Positions 53,166 to 61,483 of a DNA stretch of 64,000 nucleotides are shown here, in pieces. Each line of letters starts with the position of its first letter. Position 1 is the first letter of the stretch. The stretch comes from Haloarcula sp. H-GB4 (lineage in GTDB: Archaea; Halobacteriota; Halobacteria; Halobacteriales; Haloarculaceae), in assembly GCF_030848575.1 (NCBI RefSeq), contig NZ_JAVDDX010000001.1:620001-684000 (forward strand), read 5' to 3'. The translations under genes and the position numbers were made by a program. The notes under the pieces were generated by a model. That model was not told the DNA's origin and made no database searches. It saw only the letters and a list, made by a program, of their open reading frames with translations.

Positions 53166-53633
53166 ATGAGTGACGATGAGTTCCGCGGGCTCCGGCGTGC
53201 AGCCGACTACCAGTTCGGCGGTGGCGGCGGGACAGCGCTGTTCGCAGATCCCGATACCCTTGACGTAACACACACCAGTTCCGGCCGTCCGCGGCAGGTC
53301 CATGACACGGATGGCCGCATCGCCACATACGGCGACGATGGGCGCTTTCGACTCGGACTCGCTGGGGGGAACCGGCTCCTTGATTCGTTCGACGGGACGC
53401 GACACCGCGTAGTCGTCGGCGACGAGAGCGAGCCGTTCATCCGCGAGGGCCGCAACGCCTTCGCGAAATTCGTGCAGTCCGCCGACAGCGCCCTCCGTCC
53501 GGGGGACGAAGCCCTCGTTGTCCATGAGAACGGCTATCTGCTCGCCGTCGGCCGCGCGGAACTGCCCGGCAGCGGTATGGACGACTTCGAGACGGGGATG
53601 GCGGTGAAAGTCCGGCAGGGCGCAGAGGACTGA
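53166..53633 (+). CDS. Stand-alone PUA-domain protein
   Basis: 155-aa protein resembling the C-terminal region of archaeal tRNA-guanine transglycosylase (TgtA). A pre-PUA segment (FRGLRRAADYQFGGGGGTALF, about residues 6-26) is followed by a PUA RNA-binding domain (about 75-150; VVVGDESEPFIREGRNAFAKFV ... RPGDEALVVHENGYLLAVG in outline). No catalytic TGT barrel is present. Likely an RNA-binding accessory or a split archaeosine-pathway component (inference); no partner gene is adjacent. Confidence 0.82.
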   Translation: MSDDEFRGLRRAADYQFGGGGGTALFADPDTLDVTHTSSGRPRQVHDTDGRIATYGDDGRFRLGLAGGNRLLDSFDGTRHRVVVGDESEPFIREGRNAFAKFVQSADSALRPGDEALVVHENGYLLAVGRAELPGSGMDDFETGMAVKVRQGAED

Positions 53634-53752
53634 GACGGAGTGGCGTCGTGATCTTCTGGTATGTGCCGACCTCGGGGTTGGCACTCTCCAGACCTGCTCG
53701 ACACCACCTTGTATGACAGAAAGCATTTGCTACTCCCGTCGGGACGAGCGAT

Positions 53753-54238
53753 ATGCGCCGCCGCACGCTCCTCGCCGCGCTCGCGCTCTCTCCAGTCACC
53801 GGCTGTGTTGCGCCCGGTGACGACACAGCGACGAACAGCTCAACGCCACCGGCAGCCACAGCGACGCCAACGGAACAGTCGACAGCACCGGTGAGCGAGA
53901 CACCACAGAACACGCCGACACCGACAGTAACGCCCGCCCCCGACGACCCGATCCTGTTTGTTGTCGACAACGACACGGACAGTGAGCAGACTGTCACACT
54001 CACCATCACACGGGACGAAACGACGGTTCTCGATGAGACGGAGACGCTGGCTGCTGGCGAGTCTGCCGAGTATGACCCGATGATCGGTACGACCGGCGAA
54101 TACACGATTACCGTGGAAGTTGTCGGCGGCCCAAGCCGAACTATTGAACGGACGATTGGTCAGTTCGCGGTTAGCAACGGCTCGAATTACTTTGTCGATA
54201 TTACCGCCGACGAGATTAGGATATACTGGGAAGAGTAG
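53753..54238 (+). CDS. Tat-type lipoprotein of unknown function
   Basis: 161-aa predicted lipoprotein. MRRRTLLAALALSPVTGC gives twin Arg, a hydrophobic stretch and the lipobox VTGC, with lipid-attached Cys18. A Thr/Pro/Ala-rich linker (about 25-60) follows. The remaining beta-rich domain of about 100 residues resembles an Ig-like fold (alternating strands, for example TVTLTITRDETTVLDETE). It is anchored outside the cell membrane. Its stop adjoins the convergent AEC transporter stop with no gap. Confidence 0.8.
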   Translation: MRRRTLLAALALSPVTGCVAPGDDTATNSSTPPAATATPTEQSTAPVSETPQNTPTPTVTPAPDDPILFVVDNDTDSEQTVTLTITRDETTVLDETETLAAGESAEYDPMIGTTGEYTITVEVVGGPSRTIERTIGQFAVSNGSNYFVDITADEIRIYWEE

Positions 54239-55189
54239 TCACAGCACCAGTCCGGACTGCAGCAGCCACACCAGCAGCGTGACCGTTACCGCACTTGCGA
54301 TGGTCGTCAAAAACACCGTTGCGCTGACGAGTTCACCCGGCGACTGGTCTCCTGCCCCGTGGCTGAACGCGCCAACGAGGATAATTGTCGTCACGCCGGT
54401 CGGCGTTGCCAGCAGTAGTACGACCACCTGCGCGACCGTCTGGTTCTGGAATCCGACCGCAAGCACCGCGGCGAACGCGAGCACCGGAGCCAGCAGGAGT
54501 TTCAATGCGCTGGCGATACCGACGGACCGGAAATCGCTGTCCCCGTCGACGTTCGATAGCTGGATGCCCAGAATGAGCAACATCACTGGAATCGACGCGT
54601 TGCCAAGCAGTTCCAGCGTCTGCATCACTGTCGACTCCGTCGGCGGCACCGCGCCGACCCATCGGAGTGCCAGCGCCACGATGACGGCGTAGATGAGTGG
54701 CACACCGAACACGCGGCGCATATCCGACAGCGGGCTGCCGCCGCTACCCCGGGCGGCAATGTAGATGCCGACGGTGTAGAGCAACACGCCCTGCAGTGCA
54801 GTCACGAGGACAGCCGTACTGCGCCCGGTCGCGCCAAAGGCGAAGTCCGCCAGTGGAATGCCGTAGTTCCCAGTGTTGGGGAAGATCGACACGAGGACGA
54901 ACGCGCCCAGAAGCGGTTCCGAGTGTCCGGTCAGGCGGCCGACGCCCTCCGCGAGGAGGAGCATCGCGGCGGTGAATAGCACGATGGCGAGGACGACGCT
55001 CAGAATTGTGTCGCTGGCCAACGTGGACGTGGTCAGGCTGTGGACGACGAGCGCCGGCGCGAGGACGTACACCGTGATGGTGTTGAGCGCGTCGGGGTCG
55101 GTGCCTTTCAGCCGGCCGAGCGCAAAGCCGGCCGCAGCGACGGCGACGACTGGGAGAATCGCTGTGGCGAAGATAGACAGCAGTGACAC
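54239..55189 (-). CDS. AEC-family transporter (auxin efflux carrier-like)
   Basis: 316-aa membrane protein with ten predicted helices in two five-helix halves, each with polar crossover segments (FPNTGNYGIPLADFAFG in the first half and LLLATPTGVTTIILV in the second). This is typical of AEC/PIN-type transporters, which move organic anions such as malate. The substrate is unknown. It is convergent with the lipoprotein gene. Confidence 0.92.
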   Translation of the reverse strand: MSLLSIFATAILPVVAVAAAGFALGRLKGTDPDALNTITVYVLAPALVVHSLTTSTLASDTILSVVLAIVLFTAAMLLLAEGVGRLTGHSEPLLGAFVLVSIFPNTGNYGIPLADFAFGATGRSTAVLVTALQGVLLYTVGIYIAARGSGGSPLSDMRRVFGVPLIYAVIVALALRWVGAVPPTESTVMQTLELLGNASIPVMLLILGIQLSNVDGDSDFRSVGIASALKLLLAPVLAFAAVLAVGFQNQTVAQVVVLLLATPTGVTTIILVGAFSHGAGDQSPGELVSATVFLTTIASAVTVTLLVWLLQSGLVL

Positions 55190-55335
55190 GGCGGGGATGC
55201 ACGGGCGAGCCTTAGAATCGTTACGAAGCCGTGGGTGTGTGCCGGTTTCGTCCGGGCAGCAGGCCGCTCTCGCAACGAACGTCGGCCCGAGCCCGGGTCG
55301 CTACGCTTTTCTGCCCTGCCCCGCCAGTCCTACGT

Positions 55336-55725
55336 ATGTTTGGCGGAGGCGGCGGGATGAACCCGCGCAAGATGAAGCAGATGATGGAACAGATGGGCAT
55401 CGACATGGAGGATATCGATGCGCAGGAAGTAATTATCCGCACCCCGGACGAGGAACTCGTCTTCGACGACGCGGAGGTCCAGCTCATGGAAGCGCAGGGC
55501 CAGAAAACGTATCAGGTCGTCGGCGATCCCGAGAGCCGCGAACTCGGTTCCGGCGAGGGCTCGGCCGCGGCTGACGACGCCGACGAGAGCAGCAGCGACG
55601 ACGGCGTCGACGAGGACGACGTCGAACTTGTCGCGATGCGGGCCGGCGTCGACGAAGATACCGCGCGAGAGGCGCTCGAAGCCAACGACGGCGACCTCGC
55701 GGACGCGGTCGACGAACTGGAGTAA
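55336..55725 (+). CDS. nac: Nascent polypeptide-associated complex protein
   Basis: 129-aa archaeal NAC, a ribosome-associated chaperone for emerging chains. The N-terminus [20 protein letters not shown] is the typical helix start. The NAC beta-barrel covers about residues 27-65. An Asp/Ser-rich linker and a C-terminal UBA domain (about 90-129, [20 protein letters not shown]) follow. Archaeal NAC works as a homodimer. The stop is followed by a single base and then the trmI GTG start, indicating coupling. Confidence 0.96.
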   Translation: MFGGGGGMNPRKMKQMMEQMGIDMEDIDAQEVIIRTPDEELVFDDAEVQLMEAQGQKTYQVVGDPESRELGSGEGSAAADDADESSSDDGVDEDDVELVAMRAGVDEDTAREALEANDGDLADAVDELE

Positions 55726-55726
55726 C

Positions 55727-56449
55727 GTGGCGTACCTCTTCGTCCACGAAGACCGCGAGTACCTGCTGGACCCCGGCGAGCGGTTCGAATCCGACCTCGG
55801 CATTCTGGAAGTGCCTGAGGACGTGGAACCGGGCGATGTCGTCGAGACGCATCTGGGCACCGGCTTCACCGTCCGCCGACTGCGTGGTCCGGACCTGTTT
55901 ACCCACCTCGAACGCACCGGCGCGCCGATGATGCCTCGTGACGTGGGGCTAGTCGTCGGCAAGACCGGCGTGGCAGCGGCAGATCGCGTTCTCGATGCCG
56001 GCACCGGGACCGGCATCCTCAGCGCGTACATGGGTCGCATTGGCGCTGACGTGGTTACTTATGAGCAGGACCCGGAGTTCGCCGAGGTAGCGCGACAGAA
56101 CATGGAAATCGCCGGCGTTGCGGACACTGTCGATGTCCGGACCGGCGACATCACCGATGACCTCGACGACCTTTCGGGCTTTGACGTGCTGACGCTTGAC
56201 ACCGAAGACGCGCCCACTGTCGTCGAGCGAACGCCCACGCTGCTGGACCGCGGCGGGTCGCTGGCAGTGTACTCGCCGTTCGTGGAGAACACGCGCGAGG
56301 TCGTCGCGACGGCCACCGAGGTCGGCCTTGACGGCGTTGAGACGCTCGACACCATCCAGCGGGAGATGGACTTCGACGACCGCGGTTCGCGCCCTTCGAC
56401 CGGCGGCGTTGGCCACACTGGCTATCTGACGTTCGCGCGGCGTCCCTGA
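55727..56449 (+). CDS. trmI: tRNA (adenine-N1)-methyltransferase, TrmI-like
   Basis: 240-aa class I methyltransferase of the archaeal TrmI/Gcd14 group, which methylates A57/A58 of the tRNA T-loop. A small N-terminal beta domain (about 1-60) precedes the catalytic domain. The SAM motif VLDAGTGTGILSAYMG, the acidic YEQDPEFAEVARQN and the late FDVLTLDTEDAP motif are present. GTG at 55727 begins one base after the nac stop. Enzyme family is secure; the exact base position is from family knowledge. Confidence 0.9.
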   Translation: MAYLFVHEDREYLLDPGERFESDLGILEVPEDVEPGDVVETHLGTGFTVRRLRGPDLFTHLERTGAPMMPRDVGLVVGKTGVAAADRVLDAGTGTGILSAYMGRIGADVVTYEQDPEFAEVARQNMEIAGVADTVDVRTGDITDDLDDLSGFDVLTLDTEDAPTVVERTPTLLDRGGSLAVYSPFVENTREVVATATEVGLDGVETLDTIQREMDFDDRGSRPSTGGVGHTGYLTFARRP

Positions 56450-56525
56450 CAGTGCCTGTCAGTTCTGCCAGACCCCTGTTGTTGGGGTCGGCTTTAAACA
56501 TGTATGAGTACGTATGGGATACTGC

Positions 56526-56735
56526 ATGAGCGAATCAGAAACGCCGATGGAGACGACAACCTGGCCAGACCTCGCAATCGGGCTCTACGACCGTCTGACT
56601 GGACGCAACGCTGAAATAACGTACGACTTCGATGACATGGAAGTCGATGTCCCAAGCAAGGCCGGCGATGACGCCGACCACGCTCGCTGGCGGGTCGATG
56701 GCACGCTGACTATCACGACACGCGATAACGACTGA
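56526..56735 (+). CDS. Small acidic unknown protein
   Basis: 69-aa soluble acidic protein (MSESETPME ... DGTLTITTRDND). The conserved-looking core (GLYDRLTGRNAEITYDFDDMEV) is followed by a beta-rich end, suggesting a small beta domain. An upstream in-frame ATG at 56514 would add four residues. A TATA-like CTTTAAAC (about 56491-56498) is present. It ends two bases before the GTG of the next unknown gene, so the two are probably co-translated. Confidence 0.7.
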   Translation: MSESETPMETTTWPDLAIGLYDRLTGRNAEITYDFDDMEVDVPSKAGDDADHARWRVDGTLTITTRDND

Positions 56736-56737
56736 CA

Positions 56738-57118
56738 GTGGTCACCACGGCGAAGGCGGTCGGTGATCTGTTCGACCTGATCGAGCGAAAACCGGACCTC
56801 CTCGTCGACGCCGACCTGACCGTCGAGCGGGACGGGGTCGCGTTCACCGTCCGCGGATACGACGATCTCGTCGCTGTCGACCTGCCGTCGTTCGGGGCGG
56901 CGCTCGATCTCTGGCGGGATCGGCTGGTCGAGGGACGGGACGCCGCCACGGCGCTGGCTGCTGCCGGACTGACGGCTGAAATCCGCGTTCGCGGAGCGCC
57001 CGTCGCCCGCCTCGGTGCGGACGCCGTGCCGAGTTCGCTCGCGAAGCGACTCGGTCTCGGGCCGATCCAACTGTTCCTTGACGGCGCGCTCTTGGCGATT
57101 ACGCCACGGCGCGAATGA
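56738..57118 (+). CDS. Unknown soluble protein, 126 aa
   Basis: 126-aa protein starting at GTG 56738, two bases after the preceding stop. It has a mixed alpha/beta composition with repeated hydrophobic helices (residues about 4-18, 55-75 and 100-115) and no membrane segment. Some similarity in size and helix layout to lipid-carrier (SCP2-like) folds is only an impression. Its 3' end overlaps the convergent gene by about 20 bases. Confidence 0.7.
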   Translation: MVTTAKAVGDLFDLIERKPDLLVDADLTVERDGVAFTVRGYDDLVAVDLPSFGAALDLWRDRLVEGRDAATALAAAGLTAEIRVRGAPVARLGADAVPSSLAKRLGLGPIQLFLDGALLAITPRRE

Positions 57119-57710
57119 GGGAAAGCAGTTCGGTCCGGTAGTCCGACGGCGTCCGCCGCAGCGGTTCAGGCGGATTTTCCACATTCAAAAGTGTCGCCAG
57201 CGACCGGTCGGGATACGCTCCAGCGGCGATCCGGAACCCGTCGCTGTGCCAGACGCCGACCCAGCCGGTAATCGACAGCGTCGCGTCGGTCGCTTCGAGA
57301 TCGAGTTCGGCGCTGTAGGTCCGGAGCCGCGCCCGGTCGCCGCTGTCCACGCGGACTCGTTCTCTCCGCCCCCGTTCGATGGATTCGAACCCCCTGTCGG
57401 CCAGTTCATCGGCGAAAGCCGACTGGGCCTCCGAGCGGACCGTCGGGAGAATCATCGCCGGGCCGATACCCGGCGCAAGCGGCGGGGTAAACGACAGTGC
57501 GGTCGCGAAGAAGAACCGCCACTGGTGGTCAAGCCCGATGGCGTCTCGGACAGCCTCACGCGTCTCGGCAGCATCGTACACCTTCGTCGCCCCTTCGACG
57601 CGGGCCGTTGGTAATTGAAAGACTGTTTCGACGCTCTCGTCGACGAGCTTCCAGCCACCATCGCGCAACTGGTCGGTCGGCACGTCCGGGTACGCGGGGT
57701 CAGTGGGCAC
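57099..57710 (-). CDS. Unknown haloarchaeal protein, 203 aa
   Basis: 203-aa protein without signal peptide or strong membrane helix. One moderately hydrophobic segment (FFFATALSFTPPLAPGIGPA, about residues 67-86) may be membrane-associated. The remainder is a beta-strand-rich domain (AELDLEATDATLSITGWVGV). It lies immediately downstream of tfs on the same strand (9-base gap), suggesting co-transcription with the transcription factor. I do not recognise the family. Confidence 0.72.
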   Translation of the reverse strand: MPTDPAYPDVPTDQLRDGGWKLVDESVETVFQLPTARVEGATKVYDAAETREAVRDAIGLDHQWRFFFATALSFTPPLAPGIGPAMILPTVRSEAQSAFADELADRGFESIERGRRERVRVDSGDRARLRTYSAELDLEATDATLSITGWVGVWHSDGFRIAAGAYPDRSLATLLNVENPPEPLRRTPSDYRTELLSLIRAVA

Positions 57711-57719
57711 GGGCTGGCC

Positions 57720-58046
57720 TCAGTGGTCGTCCTCTCGCCACTTGTGTTCGCACTCGGTGCAGGTGAAAAAGCGCGTCTCGGATTCGTCGGCCGCGCGGAT
57801 CTGCTTCATCTCGTAGAAGGCCCGCTCGTTCCCACATTCGGGACAGCGAGCGCCCGTCGTCGGCCCCATGTCTTCGGCATCGACCTCGGAGGTGTCGACG
57901 ACTTCCGACTCCTCCTGACCCTGCGTGGTGACAGCCATCTCCTGTTCGGTCTCGGCGTTTCGAGCCTTCTCGTAGCCGCAGCTACCGCAGACCCAGCGCT
58001 CGTCGTCCGTTTTCATCATCGAACCGCATTCGTCGCAAAACTCCAT
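57720..58046 (-). CDS. tfs: Transcription factor S (TFS/TFIIS-like)
   Basis: Induces transcript cleavage by stalled RNA polymerase. The 108-aa protein has two zinc ribbons. The N-terminal one (CDEC at 4-7, CGSC at 20-23) is RPB9-like. The C-terminal one (CPEC, CTEC) is TFIIS-like, with the catalytic acidic hairpin pair in RAADESETRF. An acidic linker of about 35 residues connects them. The size and motif order are standard for archaeal TFS. Confidence 0.95.
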   Translation of the reverse strand: MEFCDECGSMMKTDDERWVCGSCGYEKARNAETEQEMAVTTQGQEESEVVDTSEVDAEDMGPTTGARCPECGNERAFYEMKQIRAADESETRFFTCTECEHKWREDDH

Positions 58047-58162
58047 TGTAGTACCACCGTTTGCTTGCCGACCGTGTTAAACACCCGGTTTCGACCGGGC
58101 CGTTCTCTCTCCGTGTTGCCGTGTAGTGCAGAACGAACAGCAAAATCGGCGTGTCGACCGTC

Positions 58163-59257
58163 TCAGTCGTTGCGAACCCACGCCGAGCAGGCTTCCATGT
58201 CGTCCATGACCTCGCCGTGGAACGAACAGTACGGCTCAATGTCGCCGTCCTGCATCACGTATTCGAAGTGCCGGCAGTTCCCGCAGTAGGTGTCCGGTTC
58301 GCCCTGATGGACCGCCGTCTCGGTAATCGCGTCGCGTCCCGTTGTCGCCGCCCCGCCGTCGGTCGACGGCGATGCTTCCGGGCCTGCCTCAGCAATCCTT
58401 GGGTCGAGTGCGTTCTCAGAGGGGCCGGTCTGGTCCGGTCCACTCGACGCGGTGTTTTGCTGACCGGTGCTCGAACGACTGTTCGCCTGACGGCCTGATC
58501 GTCGCTCCGTCGCTGTACCGCTATCTGACTGTGGTGAAGACCGCGTGCTGCGGTCAGACTGCGTGTCTCTCGTCGGTTGCCGACGGCGGCTGTCGGCCGT
58601 GCGCGTGTCGCCCGAATGCTGTCCGGTCCCGCCATCGCTGACAGCGCCCTCTGTACCTGCCCCCGGTCGATTCGTCTGCGTCTCAACCGTGCCGTCTGGG
58701 TCCTGTCCGAAAAACCCGATGCCGCCCAGCCCCGGGAGCGTTCGTGCTTCCTCAACGAGGCGAATTGTCCCTTCCTCGGTAACTTCCATGCGTGCCGTCC
58801 CGCCGGGGTCGTTTCGCGTCTTGAACGTCGCAAGCGACGCGAACAGGCACCAGAACGTCGTTACGATACCAGCGAAATAGACAACGCCGGTAAGCAGTGC
58901 CAGCAGCGGGTCGCTGCTGGTCCAGCTGTAGGGGTACAGCGACCGGAACAGGCCGACGCCGGCCGCCGCGACACCCGTTCCGCCGAGCGCGGTCAACCGG
59001 ATCCGACGACTGGCCGGCAACACCGCGAACACGCCGAGAATAACCGACGGCAGCCCGAGCCCGGCGATGATGCCGGCGACTCGCCTGGCTGCGTAGGCGT
59101 CCAGTCCGTATCTGTTTCCGACGGCGGTCGTTGCGAGCGCGATTGCCCCGACGAGTCCGGCAACACCAACGAGAAACAGAGCCGTCCCGACGAGTTGCTG
59201 GCGACGCGATGCGACGCGTCCAACCTCCCCTTCGTACACGTCGGTGAGACTAGTCAT
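58163..59257 (-). CDS. Membrane protein with C-terminal Cys/His zinc-site domain
   Basis: 364-aa protein. Four or five hydrophobic helices lie in residues about 17-145. An acidic, Ser/Thr/Gln-rich disordered linker (about 175-315) follows. A C-terminal domain carries CGNCRHFEYV and YCSFHGEVMDDMEACSAW, whose Cys/His spacing suggests a zinc site or an iron-sulfur-like fold facing the cytoplasm. Similar proteins occur widely in haloarchaea without assigned function. I chose the ATG at 59257; a GTG at 59266 is in frame. Confidence 0.82.
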   Translation of the reverse strand: MTSLTDVYEGEVGRVASRRQQLVGTALFLVGVAGLVGAIALATTAVGNRYGLDAYAARRVAGIIAGLGLPSVILGVFAVLPASRRIRLTALGGTGVAAAGVGLFRSLYPYSWTSSDPLLALLTGVVYFAGIVTTFWCLFASLATFKTRNDPGGTARMEVTEEGTIRLVEEARTLPGLGGIGFFGQDPDGTVETQTNRPGAGTEGAVSDGGTGQHSGDTRTADSRRRQPTRDTQSDRSTRSSPQSDSGTATERRSGRQANSRSSTGQQNTASSGPDQTGPSENALDPRIAEAGPEASPSTDGGAATTGRDAITETAVHQGEPDTYCGNCRHFEYVMQDGDIEPYCSFHGEVMDDMEACSAWVRND

Positions 59258-59390
59258 GCAGTACACTACTGCTACATCAGATAAAACTACCCGTCAGACA
59301 GATGCATGACGCGGGCACGCGCGTACGCAGTCCGATAGGTACGCGAGCCGTTCCGAAAGCACTAATCGGACCCACGGGCACTGTCCGAGT

Positions 59391-59678
59391 ATGAGCGACG
59401 ACGAAAGCGAGGACGCGGAGGAGCCGGCTGTCGAACTCGGTGACGGACCCGACGTTGCCGGTGCGCCGCTGTCCCGCGTCTCGGCCCGGCTCACCTGGGG
59501 CATCGAACACAGCACCATCGTCGACCGCGAAGGTGACACGACGATTCGGACGCCCGACGGCCCGCAGGAACTGGCAACGGTGCTTGAGGATGTCGGCGTG
59601 CCGTATTTCTCCGACCGCCATGAGTTCGAGAACGCGGTCCGAGACGTCATCGGGACCGGTCCCGTTCCGACTGAGTAA
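59391..59678 (+). CDS. Small acidic protein, DUF5789-like
   Basis: 95-aa soluble acidic protein. The core (LTWGIEHSTIVDREGDTTIR ... TPDGPQELATVLEDVGVPYF in outline) resembles the haloarchaeal DUF5789 family of short proteins with a conserved Trp and a LATVL-type helix. No motif indicates activity. It stands alone, divergent from the membrane zinc-site gene. The family name is from memory and should be treated as likely rather than certain. Confidence 0.75.
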   Translation: MSDDESEDAEEPAVELGDGPDVAGAPLSRVSARLTWGIEHSTIVDREGDTTIRTPDGPQELATVLEDVGVPYFSDRHEFENAVRDVIGTGPVPTE

Positions 59679-59838
59679 GCTGGGTAGCGGACTTTTGTCT
59701 GGCCAAAGATGGCCACACTAGCTGGTCCAGCAGCGGTCCATCCGACGACATTGCCCGTCTGGCACCTGCTGTCTGCGTGGCACTCCGCCATCATGTTTGA
59801 ACCGCAGGGTTTGATACCGTTTGTTGCGGAGACAGCGT

Positions 59839-60039
59839 GTGTTCCATAGTGGTGGGCTATCCTGGAAAGAGCGAACCGCATTCGCTATCTGGGGATTCGG
59901 GGTAATCATCGTACTCCGAACTCTGTACGATGTATTCAGCGTAGAGGGGCGCGAGTTAGCTATCGTGGCCGTCGTCTTGTTCTTTGGCTCGTTCTACGGC
60001 GTGTTCATGCCAGTCTGGCGGCGGCTCTCAGCGACGTGA
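59839..60039 (+). CDS. Small two-helix membrane protein
   Basis: 66-aa protein if started at GTG 59839; an in-frame TTG at 59821 would add six residues. Two hydrophobic segments (about residues 15-30 and 42-58, IVAVVLFFGSFYGVFMPVW) are linked by an acidic loop, with Arg at the C-terminus. Topology is N-in, C-in. Function unknown. The start codon is uncertain. Confidence 0.55.
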   Translation: MFHSGGLSWKERTAFAIWGFGVIIVLRTLYDVFSVEGRELAIVAVVLFFGSFYGVFMPVWRRLSAT

Positions 60040-60137
60040 CTCACAAGAAGAGGTGCCTATACGGACACAGCGGCGTCAACGGTCCGACGCAGCACGGTCC
60101 GCTACCGTAGCGTCACAACACAACAGCTTGCGACCAA

Positions 60138-60302
60138 TTACCGCATATTTTCGAGCGCGTACACCGTGTCGGAGATAATCCACTCCGTCTCACAGTCGGC
60201 GTGCTCAATGCTGAGCGCGTTGAAGGTCTCTCGCCCGTCATCGACCGTTATTTCGAACGCTCGGCTACGAAGCGACTCCGGGTGGGGACTCGGTGGGGAC
60301 AC
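60138..60302 (-). CDS. Small soluble protein, 54 aa, GTG start with strong Shine-Dalgarno
   Basis: Starts at GTG 60302 and ends at TAA 60138. A GAGGAGG Shine-Dalgarno-like sequence lies 5 bases upstream, which fixes the start; the frame is closed by a stop just before it. The encoded peptide begins MSPPSPHPESLRSRAFEITV and ends in a CETEWIISDTVYALENMR segment. This C-terminal pattern is reminiscent of short haloarchaeal proteins of unknown function. Composition is acidic and coding-like. It was found by direct reading, being below common length cut-offs. Confidence 0.65.
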   Translation of the reverse strand: MSPPSPHPESLRSRAFEITVDDGRETFNALSIEHADCETEWIISDTVYALENMR

Positions 60303-60391
60303 ACATCCTCCTCATAGGGTGGGACCGATAAACGAGTCGATTCGCGGCGAGAGGGCCGTAACGCGCCGATTGGCCGCCGTCTGGCGATTGG

Positions 60392-60556
60392 TCAGGATTC
60401 GGGGCGGTCACTCGCTTCGGCCCTGCCGCGGCGCTTCCCGAACAGGTACGCGGCGACGATGAGTGCGATGGGGATGATGAGGAAGATACCCATCATGATG
60501 AGGAGGATAACCAGTTCGACAGCACCGGGCATACCGGGAAACAGGAGGGGGACCAT
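60392..60556 (-). CDS. Small membrane protein resembling a TatA N-terminus, 54 aa
   Basis: ATG 60556 to TGA 60392. It begins MVPLLFPGMPGAVELVILLI, continues with one long or two short hydrophobic helices to about residue 40 (FG), then KRRGRAEASDRPES. The FPGMPG-x-ELVILL opening is similar to haloarchaeal TatA, where a short pre-helix loop leads into the membrane helix. The expected TatA amphipathic helix after the hinge is replaced by a short charged tail. It could be a minimal TatA-like protein or an unrelated membrane microprotein. It shares an intergenic region with the creatininase-family gene. Confidence 0.65.
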   Translation of the reverse strand: MVPLLFPGMPGAVELVILLIMMGIFLIIPIALIVAAYLFGKRRGRAEASDRPES

Positions 60557-60631
60557 ACGTTCCGTACACCCGCCTGTCGCAAAAATCCACCCGCAAAGTG
60601 AGCGCCGGAATTCGCTCCTGCTGTGTCCGGC

Positions 60632-61402
60632 TTAGACGTGTGGCTCCGGCAGCAGGTCATCGAACGCCTGCGCGTCCAGCCACTCACAGAGCCTGACGAG
60701 CTGTTCGGTCGCGGCCTCGAACATCTCCGCGCCCTTCTCGGCCGTCGCGTCCGTCTGGTCGCCCAGAACGCCGTTGTCGGTGTTATCAGCGGCGTCATAG
60801 AAGGTCCGCGAGCCGTATTTCTTTGTCTCCGCCGCCTCGACGCTTGGAATCCCGCCGTCCCGTGCGTCTTCGAGGCGGTCGTCATGGACCAGTTCGGAGC
60901 GCAGGTGTTGAATCATGGCCGTCTCTTTCGGCCCGCCGTGTGGCCCGTTCTGCTCGAACAGGTCATCCACGAGGTCCGGGATGCTCTCGTCCCACATCCA
61001 CTCGATAGCGTACAGCACTTCGTCGTCCCGGAGCCGGCGGCCGACCTCTCTGAGGTGCTCGATATTCCCGCCGTGAGCGTTCACGTAGATGACCCGGTCG
61101 ATGCCGTGGTATGCAAGGTTCCGGGTGAACGACTCGACGTAGTCACGAAACACCGGCGCGTCGACCCACATCGTCCCGTTGAACTGCCTGTGATGGGGGC
61201 TCACGCCGACGTTGATCGTCGGGGTGCAGAGGTAGCCAGTCCTATCGGCGGCTTCCCGGGCGAACGCTTCCCCAATGAGGTGGTCCGTCGCCAGCGGGAG
61301 ATGCGGGCCATGCTGTTCGGTCGACCCAAGCGGCACGAGCGCGAGCGACTCCGTCTCGAAATAGTCGCCGAGGTCCGGCCAGGTCTCGTCGGCAAGATAC
61401 AT
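60632..61402 (-). CDS. Creatininase-family amidohydrolase (possible ArfB formylamidase)
   Basis: 256-aa metal-dependent amidohydrolase. Creatininase-fold metal ligands are visible in GSTEQHGPHLPLATDH, in VYVNAHGGNIEHL and in the Glu of PKETAMIQHL. In archaea, members include ArfB, which removes the formyl group in riboflavin and F420 synthesis; no flavin genes are adjacent, so this is only a candidate. The start at 61402 (MYLADETWPD) fits the family; the upstream in-frame start adds ten residues. Confidence 0.85.
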   Translation of the reverse strand: MYLADETWPDLGDYFETESLALVPLGSTEQHGPHLPLATDHLIGEAFAREAADRTGYLCTPTINVGVSPHHRQFNGTMWVDAPVFRDYVESFTRNLAYHGIDRVIYVNAHGGNIEHLREVGRRLRDDEVLYAIEWMWDESIPDLVDDLFEQNGPHGGPKETAMIQHLRSELVHDDRLEDARDGGIPSVEAAETKKYGSRTFYDAADNTDNGVLGDQTDATAEKGAEMFEAATEQLVRLCEWLDAQAFDDLLPEPHV

Positions 61403-61483
61403 ACCCCGTGCTGGTGACGGGCGAGCCTTCAATCTGTGCCTCGCGACGACCTTTGCAGTGGGATTCAGGAAGAGAGGAAGTTA

